The notes under the pieces are model-generated. The model saw nothing but the letters and a program-made list of their open reading frames with translations, searched no databases and was not told where the DNA came from. DNA of 64,000 nt from assembly GCA_038501625.1 (NCBI GenBank), contig JAZAYU010000019.1:2192501-2256500 (forward strand), read 5' to 3'. This document shows, piece by piece, positions 47,781 through 59,458 of the stretch. Each line of letters opens with the position of its first letter. Positions within the stretch are counted from its first letter, which is position 1. The translations under genes were made by a program, and so were the position numbers. This DNA is from Corbicula japonica. Taxonomy: Eukaryota > Mollusca > Bivalvia > Venerida > Cyrenidae.

Positions 47781-48317
47781 AATCTTCAATTATATTTATA
47801 GGCATGACAATTTATTTAAAATTTGGCCTAATTAAAAATGCTTCGATCTAAAATGTCGTTTCCATCATTATTGCTTTAATGATTATACCATTAGTTGCTT
47901 TTTAGATTTAAAATAGAAGCAAATATGAACTGATCACTCTCAAAATTTTACCATATTTAGTTTCAAAATTAAAGTGACGATTTAAAAAAAATTTGATTTT
48001 TTTTTCTTAATACTCACAACACAGTCTAGCTTTAACTTACCATAAATCCTGATTTCATGTATGAAACATTAAGTGCTCGCCAACATTTACCACCATTTCT
48101 TTGCGATGAAAACAAACGAGCAGAAATTCGCAAGTTAACATACACAACAACGACAGCTAGGCAATATATTGGAGTATTACCCTATCTTGTGCTATATGAA
48201 GCGAGACAACAGCGTTGGATTTGTTAGTGTTTTTTGCCTTCCAGATTGACATGTGATAGATAGACAACATTATTGCCTTAGTTTTATCTACACACCGTGT
48301 AAATACAGTTTACCATC

Positions 48318-48395
48318 TGGCCCCAAGATGATAAAACTAAGAATGGAAAACAGTCTGAAGTCTCAAGGATCTGATTGGCTGAAATGATGACTGTA
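48318..48395 (+). repeat. Single arm of the hairpin MITE family
   Basis: CCCCAAGATGATAAAACTAA, GAATGGAAAACAGTCTGAAG, TCTCAAGGATCTGATTGGCT, GAAATGATGACT match the left arm of the 13120 copy. The right arm is absent, so this is a half-element. Confidence 0.75.
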
Positions 48396-49413
48396 ATGCC
48401 TATAAGTAAATTTATTTACTTAAAAAGCCCCATTCATTTGTTAAAACACGCACGACCTGAACAAAACAATCTGACATTAATGCTTTGCTGAGTCAAAGAG
48501 CCATAAACAAAATGAAGAAAATAGTTAGAGCACGGTACAATGTTACGAAGCCACACCGCATGTTTGTACTTACCGGCTGCAAAAATGCCGTCATAAACGA
48601 TGATTGGTGTCGTTGTTGTGAAAGGCAAGTAACCATTTGTTTGCTTTAATATCTGAAAGATCTTTTTATAAGTTTTACATATAGATGCACCAAGAACTTG
48701 CAGCGTTGTATTTTATTATATCTTCTTTCCACACAAAATTCTCCGAAGAAAACATGCACGTTCGCACACACCTTGTACAGTGCGTTTTCCATAAGATGAA
48801 AACATCGGAAAGACGTCCTTATGGCCAACTGGGTGTAATTGTACGACTCTGTCGCCACGTAACAAGACCCATGTTTTAAAAAGATTTAATTCACAAATTA
48901 AAGAATTAGTAATCAGTTTTCGAAAATTTCCATAAATTCGTAATTTATCAGATATAATAGGTTTGTTAAAAATGCAAGATTACATCCAAACACAAAAAAT
49001 AAGCAATACATTGCATCAATATGACGACTGCCATTGCACCATATTGGCCATACCATCAACAAGTGTTCACTATTCATTACTTATCATTAGCTTTATATGG
49101 ATATTTCATGGCCCTTTCATGTTAATGTAGATCTGCATTGAATTTTGGCCTTCCATTTTAGATATAGAAGGTGTCACATAACGGTGTAATGAAAGATATC
49201 ACTTGACCCTTAGTGGTGAGACACATATCTGTAATGTGTATGAAGAAGGTGACTTACACATTGAACATAATTTTACTAATTTATCAGATATATTAGGGTT
49301 TTTTTTTAATTTTACAAGACTAATCTAGTCCTTGAATAATGAAAACTTTTATCATTTACCACCTTCGACGGCCGTTGTGCACAATGCATATGTTTGTGTA
49401 AATATTGAGTAGC

Positions 49414-49490
49414 GCTCAACCCGAGCATAGACAGCGTGGACAGAAATATGCATTTCCATTATTGCCCATGAACGGGCCCAATCAAATCAA
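49414..49490 (+). repeat. GCGCTCAACCCG...TATGCATTTCCATTA dispersed repeat
   Basis: GCGCTCAACCCGAGCATAGA followed by ATATGCATTTCCATTATTGC and CCATGAACGGGCCCAATCAA. A second copy is at 50156-50225, and a more diverged one near 21160-21215 (TGCTCAACTCGGGGCCAG, ATATGCATTTCCATAACTGT). Confidence 0.65.
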
Positions 49491-50155
49491 GCCTGCAATA
49501 TGTTGATATTTGTCGTGTTCTGGCTTTCAAAGTTCCATTTGTTTATTTTGATGCGATTTGTGCCTATCTGTTTCAGACCGTTTCAGAACAAGTGTTCAAG
49601 AATCAGACCACTGTGCATGGCTTTAAGATTTTAAACATCGGAACAAAACAAACAAAAATAAACTGAGCCGTTTTTATGGCTGAATTATATATCTTTTAGT
49701 AATATTAAGTATGTTGACTTATACTTAATAGAGATTTAATCTTTATTAATGTCTCATTTTTATACACTTCAACTAGTGCTATAAATAAAATCGTAACAAA
49801 TATGAGTAACTTTTTAAATAACAAAACAATTATCAAATATTAACATAACTTTAATAACAGCTAAGAAATTGAATGATGACAAATTGACTGAACGGGAAAT
49901 ATATGAAAACAATGATAATTTAATTAAATACATTTGTCATAATAAGAAAGTATGCTCGGAAAAATACTTCTAGAAAACACAGCCACCCCAAGAAAAGGCT
50001 GCAAGTTCAAAATATACCAAATATAAATACGCCGTCTTTGTTTTCAAGACCCAGAAACATAGCATAGCACTGAAGGTTCTATGATCGCCTTCATGCACAC
50101 ACCATCTTTCAAAAGGAATAAAAACTGTACCTTTGCTTGGGTAAGTATTTAATTT

Positions 50156-50310
50156 GCGCTCAACCCGGTGCTTTCTGGCGTCGGAAAGTAATGTGCATTT
50201 CTATTACAGTCCATTAACAGACTCACTTCTCCTGTCTACATGTTGGCTGTTTGGGGAGGCGAGTCTGCTGGATGTGGCCATTCCTGACATGCATATTTCA
50301 TTTTTCAATC
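50156..50310 (+). repeat. Two dispersed-repeat fragments joined
   Basis: 50156-50225 is the GCGCTCAACCCGG...GTGCATTTCTATTACAGTCC repeat. It runs into 50240-50310, the 3' end of the 39500 family (TTGGCTGTTTGGGGAGGC, GTGGCCATTCCTGACATGCA). The junction suggests nested or target-specific insertion. Confidence 0.6.
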
Positions 50311-51039
50311 AAAAGTGAGATTGCAATTTTCTCAATATATGTGTCGTCCTCGACGGCTTTTAGAGTTCCCTTTTTATCTATTACTGCATTTATCGCTTTT
50401 GCGACTGACGCCAGGTTCTATGTAGCGCCAAACTTACACATAAATATACGCTTGTCAGTTTTATGTAGTAGCAATTCATTTTTTGAAAGCGATTATGAAA
50501 GGCGAAATTTAATGTTCTTGTGATCGATGTATCTCTTCTTTTTAAATAACTTGCTTTGTCTATTAATGTTTACTATAAACAGGTATCTCAAAATGATTTG
50601 CCAACGGGAATGGCATCTATCTTTTCAAAGGGAAGAAAAATAGTACTGTTACTTTTCTTGTACTAATTATGATAGTACTTAATGCACAAAAAGGCTTTAA
50701 AATTTGGAGATCGTGTATGATCAAAAGAGTTAGTGACAATATTGTTTGTTTTATTATCAATATTTCAGTGTATCAGTGTAGTTTTTGTCAAAATAATAAA
50801 TAAAATAACACCATCTTTGTTGATTCAAACACCTAACTAAATGAGATTTTACATTGCATTTTGATTGACAAATTTGCTGCAAAAATCCATCAATTGGAAG
50901 TTTTGCTAATTGGACGAATGTATGTCCTCCATCAGTCATATAATTCCCATTTATTTGTTTTCTATATCATTAAATGTACAAATCAACTATTTCCTGATAC
51001 TAACAACAGTAAATAACATTCTACGAAACTAACTGACGT

Positions 51040-51480
51040 AAATTGTAGTATCAATCATGTCAGTTTCTCTCTCGGAAAGACACCCTTATCGCCAATCAAA
51101 AACCAATTTTGGACCAAAATTGAGTCAATTATTTCTAAAATGATCACTATTGCATTCTATACACGAAGTTAATTCTGTACTGACAGATATTCCAAGAAAC
51201 TAATTCAAAGATTAAACCTCGTCTTTACGATAAGAAGATTTTGGCGGTAAACTCTCACTTTATTCGCCAAACAGGTCCTTTATCTCAATTCTACAGAGCA
51301 AATGTCCATTTATTTCAGAGCGATGTCTTGTTTACAGGAATCATATCAAGTAAATTAATCTGACACTGGGAATTAAATATGGCGGTTAGAAATGGCGGCA
51401 GGACATGACTTCATTTCCGGGAAATTAACGACATCAATCACGTGAGATACGTCTGATCGGAATTCTTCTGGTATCGCGGT
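51040..51480. promoter_or_regulatory. Candidate conserved non-coding element, distal
   Basis: Repeat-free stretch containing CCTTATCGCCAATCAAAAAC, AAACTAATTCAAAGATTAAA, AATATGGCGG (51377 region) and ATCAATCACGTGAGATACG. No open frame of note. Weak inference from composition only. Confidence 0.18.
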
Positions 51481-51739
51481 TGAAATCTTAAATGAAAACG
51501 AACAAATTAAGTAAATGTCTATCATTTAGCCATTAAAGACTACGTTGGATAACATCACACAGATTTTTGTAGGCGATTGTAGACAATTGCTTTTACACAA
51601 GAATTGCAGTACATGGTTCTCCATTTAGTGAGAAACTATTTTTAAGTTGTTATTTTATTTAATTAAGTAAGATTTGAGGACAAGAAAACATTAATTGATT
51701 ATATAAAACAAACAAAAAATAATCGTGAAATTTTGAAAT

Positions 51740-52040
51740 AAACCAATGAAAAGGTGAAATATGCATATCAGGAATCGCCACATTCAGACAATACAGCCTC
51801 CCCACACAGTCAAGAAGAGAGAGGGTGAGAGCATGGTTAATAAAATGATCAGTTTCAAGAAAGACACCACTAACAATTAACAAAAATGAGAACCCGAGGG
51901 GTAACAGCCTTGGAACGGTCAGTGGCAAATCAAATTGCCAATGGGGGTTTAAACCCGGTTCTAGGGTGCACCAACCTCACACTTGCCCCAGCAGGTTCTC
52001 ATATCACAAAACAAGTACAAGTTGTCTTGGTGAAATAAGA
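51740..52040 (-). repeat. Dispersed repeat, near-complete minus-strand copy
   Basis: Reverse complement of the 39500 copy: TGCATATCAGGAATCGCCAC, GCCTCCCCACACAGTC, GAGAACCCGAGGGGTAACAG, CCTTGGAACGGTCAGTGGCA, CCAACCTCACACTTGCCCCA, TTGTCTTGGTGAAA. It spans nearly the full consensus. Confidence 0.85.
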
Positions 52041-53689
52041 GTGTATGAGAACATTCCGAAGTGGGCTTGTCATTGGTATCTAGACTAAGTCACGGTTTTA
52101 ATAATATATACTTTCGTGGGCAGACTTGGTACTGTTACGAGTGACCTTTTTTGATTTCCTCTAACCACAATTAGAAAATGTATAATTATACAATAAATTT
52201 CTCAATTTGATCACAAATTGTTCTGCCTCTCGTCAAAACGTGCGAAACTGGTTACAGGAGAACTTGAAATAAATATTATTTTCTTTCACGCTTTTACCCA
52301 AACAACAACAAGCCGCTTTGTGAAAGGGTTTATAATGGCACACAGATTATCCAAATCGGTGTATTGTTCTTTTCTCTAAAATATGAGGATTTTCTGTTAA
52401 AAGCTTAAGCATATATAATAATCATTTATTAAAACACATATTTTTTTAAACCTTAAACATCTAATGGTTTTTGCATCAATAAGAAAATAAAATCAGAAGT
52501 GTTACTGCCATTCACATTGTTATCGCAAGAGGCTTTACGGTACGATACTTTGCTGATGACGTCCTTATTTCAATTAGTTTTAATCTTAAATTGCACGTGT
52601 TTTGTTTTTCATGCAGACCATACAGCTAACATGCATTCAATGATAAATCCTTAGTACATTTTTATCTTCCTATGTACAGTAATTTTTGGGGATTTAAACT
52701 TAACAAATCTTCGGTAAAATCTTTAGTGCACGTTTTTTTAATGACGAGACCTTGTTAAATATTTATTCAAAATGTTTAATTTACGTGAATATTCAATAAC
52801 AAACTTTCTAGCAATCTTTTTGTTAAATTAAATATTGGCACAGCAATTTAGATTTCGATCACCTAATGTTATGTCTATTTAATTAAGGCTTATCAAATTT
52901 AGATTTATCATTACACTGTTGTATTTTAAACATGATGATACTGTTCATTATCAGAAGCTATTTAACATCAAAGACATTATAATTTGTTGAAATAAGATTG
53001 ATTTCAAATTTGATGACCTCAAATGTCGTTAACAAATAAAGAAAAACATTTAATTTATACTGCCCTCCAAATTTATTTTACAATATTTAATTCAAATCAG
53101 ACGATAATTTCATGAAACTTCGCACTGTAACTTATATTTTAGTCGAACGGAAACCTTAACAAACCAAAAAAAAAATTGAAATTAACCAAGCATTCATAAC
53201 AAGTAAAATAAATATTATATTCATGCAGACTAGAGAGTAAATATTTACTATATGTTCAAATAAGAAATAAACAATAACAACAATAAATAATAAAGGGAAC
53301 CAGTACATTATTAGGTTGCCAGATCACAAAATTTAAACGGCAGAGTAAAACGTCAGTCGTTATGTGGCTGTGGCGGTCGTAAAAACTCTCCCGTATTTCG
53401 ATATAATGTTGTTAGTTTTACTTTACTAGACGCAGCTGATTTGTGGTCTTTTCATGTGAGGAATTTTGTAACGGGGAACCATCATCACACACGGATTTAA
53501 ATTTATCAAAGATAGTTCGTTTGGACCTTTAACCCTACCTTGTTACCACAGTTGTATTTCGTACACTAATTTCATCATTTCTTAATTGTCATATTTGTTG
53601 TTATCTATTACTGAATATAAAAGTTTTTGTTGTTTGAGCTTGTGAATCTAGTGCCTAATGCGAGTTTTGCTCAGAAATCGTTTTTTTTT

Positions 53690-53870
53690 ACAAATTATAG
53701 TGCCTCTAGCTGGGAGCGAACCCGCACCGTCACGGCGACAGCGCCTAGCCATGCAATTCCCGCGACGCAACCAACTGAGCTAACCGGGACAACCCCAAAA
53801 AAGGTTGATCGGATAGCCCTGATATACGTAACGATCACTGCATGACATCGGTAACGTGTTATTTTTACTG
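53690..53870 (-). repeat. tRNA-derived SINE, copy 2
   Basis: Minus strand: CAGTGATCGTTACGTATATC, an AACCTTTTTTGGGGTTGTCC link, GGTTAGCTCAGTTGGTTGCG (A box) and GTGCGGGTTCGCTCCCAGCT (B box), ending AGAGGCACTAT. The A-to-B distance is longer than in most tRNAs. It shows no sign of recent retrotransposition (no clear poly(A) or direct repeats). Confidence 0.8.
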
Positions 53871-54963
53871 ATAACAGTACTGACTATATGTACGGGGAGA
53901 TGTTTTACGGCCGCCACCTTAAGAAAAACTCTAGTATAATATAGTTATATATCACCAAGGCTCCATTTAACCTGCAATATTTTCGAATCCGTCTTGTTCA
54001 TAAGCATTCATATGATACTTTTCATCTTTGTAATTATAAAAACTAACCCTAAAAACAAACTTGGGCTAAGTCGTATAATCATAATTTTGCATTTTTGTCT
54101 GAAACATGATTTATTGCACAATTGTTTGTTTTGCTTTTTTGTTTGAAATGTGAATTTTAATCCTTTCAAATTAGGAAAAAATCTCTAACAAGCTGTAAAA
54201 TAGATTTTTTCTTCCTGGTACTCGAACAGATAACATAAGCAAAAATCAAGTTTTCGATCACGAAGTACAACCTTCCGTAAAATTATCTAAAATTGGAAAA
54301 TAAGTGATATATTCATCTGTATTAAGTATCGAAAGATAAATTAGTCTAAAATCACAGTACTTAAATGTAAATTTCGATTAAACACAGTCGGTGTTTTCAC
54401 CAAACCTACGCCTGTTGGTACTATCGAATCTATAACTGACTTTTGTGATTAAAATACATAGATAGTAAAAGGTCGGAAGCGCACGTAGTATTTAAGAAAC
54501 TGACAATAAAATTAATGATTATAAAATCGTTCATTAAATTGACACATTTTATGGGAAAGCTAATATTTTCATGATTTATGTTGTAAAAAGATCAAGCGTC
54601 TATTTTATAATGATACTTAAAAGATTGTCGATATAAAATACCTCAGCCGAAAACGCCAGCTTTTTTCATCAATTTTGATATGTCAGATGATTCTGATTAG
54701 AATTATCTGAACATTTTAGGATTTGAAAAACACGACGCTTGACATATCAAGTTAGGCATATCCCAAATCCGTAAAGTTCTTATAATTCACTTACTTTGAG
54801 TCTTGAGTAAATTAATTATTCACTAATTAAATGTTCCTTTAAAAAACAAACAAGAGTTTTGAATACAGGTATTTATATTTGACAGCATTTCAATGTATAG
54901 TAATTTTTAAATCGAAACTCAATAGGGGCATGCAACGAAAACGAAATAGCTATCGTTGATGTG

Positions 54964-55719
54964 CATATTCCAGGGGGTAGGACGTGGCTCTGCATCTGAA
55001 GATAGTTAAGCGAGGAAAATGTTTCATTGGGATAAAAATGGCGGTCTAGTGGGCATTTTTTAAATAAAACGGATTTATTTTGCGAGGTAAGTGCCTTCAT
55101 ACTATATTTAATTTAAAGTCCACCTGTGCATTTTGCGACCAGATGCCTAAGGTACCCTCGACACTTTGTTTCAGGTTTTGTAACAAAAAAGTTATTGAAG
55201 GTTTTATACAGTAAAGGTAATGTAAACACGCCAAAATATGGTATTTTAGGCTGAAAGTGAATGTCCCAATCCTCGAATGCCAGAAAATGGCATGTCCTGT
55301 TTCCTTTCGAGCGTTGGGGGTTGCTTTTTTGTGTACGAGCCAAGAAGAAAAAAGAATGTGTTATTTTGACTTGATAAAATGCTAAAACCCAATATGGAAG
55401 TGCCCAGATGTCTGAAGATCAGCCTTAAATACCATATTTTTGGCGTGTTTACATTACCTTTACTGTACAAAACCTTCAATAACTTTTTTGTTACAAAATC
55501 TGCGTTCCTGAAACAAAGTGTCGAGGGTACCTTAGGCATCTGGTCGCAAATGCACAGGTGGACTTTAAATTAAATATAGTATGAAGGCACTTATCTCGCA
55601 AAATAAATCCGTTTAATTTAAAAAAATGCCCACTAAACCGCCATTTTTATCCCGATGCAACATTTTCCTCGCTTAACTATCTTCTGATGCAGTGCCACGT
55701 CCTACCCCCGGATATTCAT
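54964..55719. mobile_element. 756-bp foldback element with arms of about 290-300 bp
   Basis: The left arm (about 54964-55255) and right arm (about 55412-55719) are reverse complements with few differences: CAGGGGGTAGGACGTGGC / GCCACGTCCTACCCCCGG outside, CACGCCAAAATATGGTATTT / AAATACCATATTTTTGGCGTG inside. The left arm lacks about 11 bases present in the right (TCTGCGTTCCT region). The spacer of about 157 bases has no gene. The open frames on both strands mirror each other and are repeat products. Confidence 0.88.
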
Positions 55720-56133
55720 AAAAATAGTGTAATACAAATGTATGTTAATATTACGCTATTGAAATATCTGTTGTTATCTGCTGTTCAGTATTAATGTTAA
55801 ACAAAAACGTAAATGTTGTATTGGGCCTGAAACCGTAAAAGACTATAAGTGATGTCTGTTAATCATGTTAACTGCCACTTGCCCACCCTATAAAGTAAGA
55901 CTTTTCACTTTTTGTAACACATTACAGAGATTGACTGAATATAAATATTCACGTTTTACATCAATAGCATTTATCTTTTTTTTTATAATATTTTACGGTA
56001 CAAAAGATATTACAATTCACAACTATACTATATTTATAGTTATTTAGTTCCATTGTTTTGTTTCAGGCTCCTTACAGCATTTTTCTCTTTTTTATATAAT
56101 TTTAATGCAGTAAAAATATTTTACAAAAACAAA

Positions 56134-59100
56134 CTAGAGCTATCACTGAAGGTGATTAATACCCCCGCAATACTGCTTTGTCAGAGTATACAGAAATGAT
56201 GTTTGCATCTTTCATGGGTGAAAGTTGAAAAATAATTGAAATCCTGAAAATTTGTTGCAAAAGTTGTGTTTAAAAATAGCGACTTGGGTTTTCACCGGAT
56301 GTTAACAAAACTGTAAAAGTAGTTGACGTCACAAGGTTTTGTTGAATCGTGCTCCCCTTCTAAAAAATAATGGACAGATCCAAATGAAAAAAATATGTCA
56401 TGCAAATCTAATCTGACACGAACGTATGTTAAAAGTTTGAAAACTGGAGAAGTAGTTTGTGTCATAAGATTTTGTTAAATAATGCTCCCCTCCAACCAAA
56501 AATGGACTGATCCATAAAAAATATGTCACTAACATGCGCACTTCATGCAGAACATATGATTTCAGTTTCAAGTCGATATCTTGAAAACTGTAGAAGTTTG
56601 CATAAAACAATTTTGTTAAATCATGTCCCCTGCAAAAAAGAATGGACTGATCCACACAAAAATTATGTCACGCACATCTACACTTCAGGCCGAACATATG
56701 TTTAAAGTTTCAAGTCAATATCTTAAAAACTGTAGAAGTAGTTCGTGTCACAAGATTTTGTTGAATCATACTCCCCTGCTAAAAAATAATGGACTGATCC
56801 ACATGAAACAAAGTATGTCATGGAAATCTACTCACAAACTTATGTTTAAAGTTTGAAAACTGGAGAAGTAGTTTGCATCATAAGATTTTAAATAAAAGAT
56901 TTTGTTAAATAATGCTCACCTTCAAAAAATAATGGACTAATCCACACAAAAGTATGTTGCTGACATGAGCACTTCATGCAGAACATACAATTTTAGTTTA
57001 AAGTCTTATATCTTGAAAACTGTAGAAGTTTGCATTACACAATTTTGTTAAATCATGTCCCCTGCGATAAATAATGGACTGATCCACACGAAAAATATGT
57101 CATGCACATCTACACTTCATGCCGAACACATGTATAAAGTTTCAAGTCAACATCTTAAAAACTGTAGAAGTAGTTCGCGTCACAAGATTTTGTTGAATCA
57201 TGCTCCCTTCCGATAAATAATGGACTGATCCAAATGAGAAAAAAAAATTTGCGCAAATGTACTCACAAACATATGTTTAAAGTTTCAAGTCGATATCTTG
57301 AAAACTGTTGACGTAGTAAGTGTAGAAGTTTGCATAACACGATTTTGTTAAATCATGTCCCCTGCAAAAAATAATGGACTGATCCACACGAAAAATATGT
57401 CACGCACATCTACACTTCATGCCGAACACATGTATCAAGTTTCAAGTCAATATCTTAAAAACTGTAGAAGTAGTTCGTGTTACAAGATTTTGTTGAATCA
57501 TGCTCCCCTCCGAAAAATAATGGAGTGATCCACATGAGAAAAAAAAATTGCGCAAATGTACTCACGAACATATGTTTAAAGTTTTAAGTCGATATCTTGA
57601 AAACTGTTGACGTAGTAAGTGTAGAAGTTTGCACAACACGATTTTGTTAAATCATGTCCCCTGCAAAAAATAATGGACTGATCCACATGAAAAATATGTC
57701 ACGCACATCTACACTTCATGCCTAACATATGTATCAAGTTTCAAGTCAATATCTTAAAAACTGTAGAAGTAGTTCGCGTCACAAGATTTTGTTAAAACAT
57801 GCTCCCCTCCGAAAAATAATGGACTGATCCACATGAAACAAAAAAAAAATTTGCGCAACTGTACTCATGAACATATGTTTAAAGTTTCAAGTCGTTATCT
57901 TGAAAACTGTTGACGTAGTAAGTGTAGAAGTTTGCATAACACGATTTTGTTTAATCATGTCCCTGCAAAAAATAATGGACTGATCCACAGGAAAAATATG
58001 TCAAGCACATCTACACTTCATGCCGAACAAATGTATCAAGTTTCAAGTCAAATCTTAAAAACTGTAGAAGTAGTTCGTGTCATAAGGTTTTGTTGAATCA
58101 TACTCCCCTGCTAAAAAATAATGGACTGATCCACATGAAATTAAGTATGTCATGGAAATCTACTCACAAACGTATGTTGAAAGTTTGAAAACTGGAGAAG
58201 TAGTTTGCGTCATAAGATTAAAAATAAAAGATTTTGTTAAATAATGCTCCCCTCCAAAAAAAAATGGACTGATCCACAAAAAAATATGTCGCTTACATGC
58301 GCACTTCATGCAGAACATACAATTTTAGTTTCAAGTCTTATATCTTAAAAACTGTAGAATTTTGCATAACACGATTTTGTTAAATCATGTCCCCTGCAAA
58401 AAATAATGGACTGATCCACACGAAAAATATGTCACGCACATCTACAATTCATGCCGAACATATGTATAAAGTTTCAAGTCAATATCTTAAAAACTGTAGA
58501 AGTAGTTCGCGTCACAAGATTTTGTTAAATCGTGCTCCCTCCGAAAAATAATGGACTGATCCACATGAGAAAAAAAAAATTTGCGCAAATGTACTCATGA
58601 ACATATGTTTAAAGTATCAAGTCGATATCTTGAAAACTGTTGACGTAGTAAGTGTAGAAGTTTGCATAACATGATTTTGTTAAATCATGTCCCCTGCAAA
58701 AAATAATGGACTGATCCACACGAAAAGTATGTCACGCACATCTACACTTCATGCCGAACATATATTTAAAGTTTCAAGTCAATACCTTAAAAACTGAAGA
58801 AGTAGTTCGCATCACAAGATTTAGAAGTTTGCATAACACGATTTTGTTTAATCATGTCCCCTGCAAAAAATAATGGACTAATCCACACGAAAAATATGTC
58901 AGGCACATCTAGACTTCATGCCGAACATGTGTATAAAGTTTCAAGTCAATATCTTAAAAACTGTAGAAGTAGTTCGCGTCACAAGATTTTGTTAAAACGT
59001 GCTCCCCTCCGAAAAATAATGGACTGATCCACATGAGAAAAAAAAATAGTTCGCGCAAATGTACTCACGAACATATGTTTAAAGTTTCAAGTCGATATCT

Positions 59101-59210
59101 TGAAAACTGTTGACGCTGTGAGTGCCACAGACAGACCGGGTCAACGAACCAACGAACCAACCGGATGATGACTCCTATATACGCCCTATACTTCGTATGC
59201 GGGGGTATAA
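56134..59210. mobile_element. 3.1-kb element with internal array of about 148-bp monomers
   Basis: Bounded by ATACCCCCGCA (56159-56169) and its inverted partner TGCGGGGGTAT (59198-59208); the left end begins near CTAGAGCTATCACTGAAGGT. Between 56360 and 59120 lie about 19 monomers, each carrying AATGGACTGATCCACA, AGTTTCAAGTC and ATCTTAAAAACTGTAGAAG or a variant. Two monomer types alternate, giving dimers of close to 300 bases (landmarks 57051, 57351, 57650, 57953). A GACAGACCGG-rich tail follows. No transposase; superfamily unknown. Confidence 0.8.
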
Positions 59211-59458
59211 ATATGGCCATGTTACACTTTTTTATGATAGCATAGAGCATAAACAAATATTTAGATATGACAAGTCAGAATGACTGATAAGGATTTAGAC
59301 GAATATCCTTATTGTGTGTATTACTTTGTCCTCATGCTCCTCCAATAAAAGATATGTGGGGTGAGAAAAAGCGTACAATCCCTCAACGTATGTTGATATT
59401 CTTGTAAAAGAATCTGAAAATTGCTAAAGAAACCAGGTCAAAAAGAACATTTGACATG

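Larger units (their letters stand above)
47781..56133. other. Gene desert, distal part
   Basis: AT-rich DNA with no recognised gene. It includes a single hairpin-family arm, two short copies of a GCGCTCAACCCG...TGCATTTC repeat, dispersed-repeat and SINE copies and a foldback element, each listed separately. The part at 52100-53690 shows nothing beyond AT-rich sequence. Confidence 0.5.
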
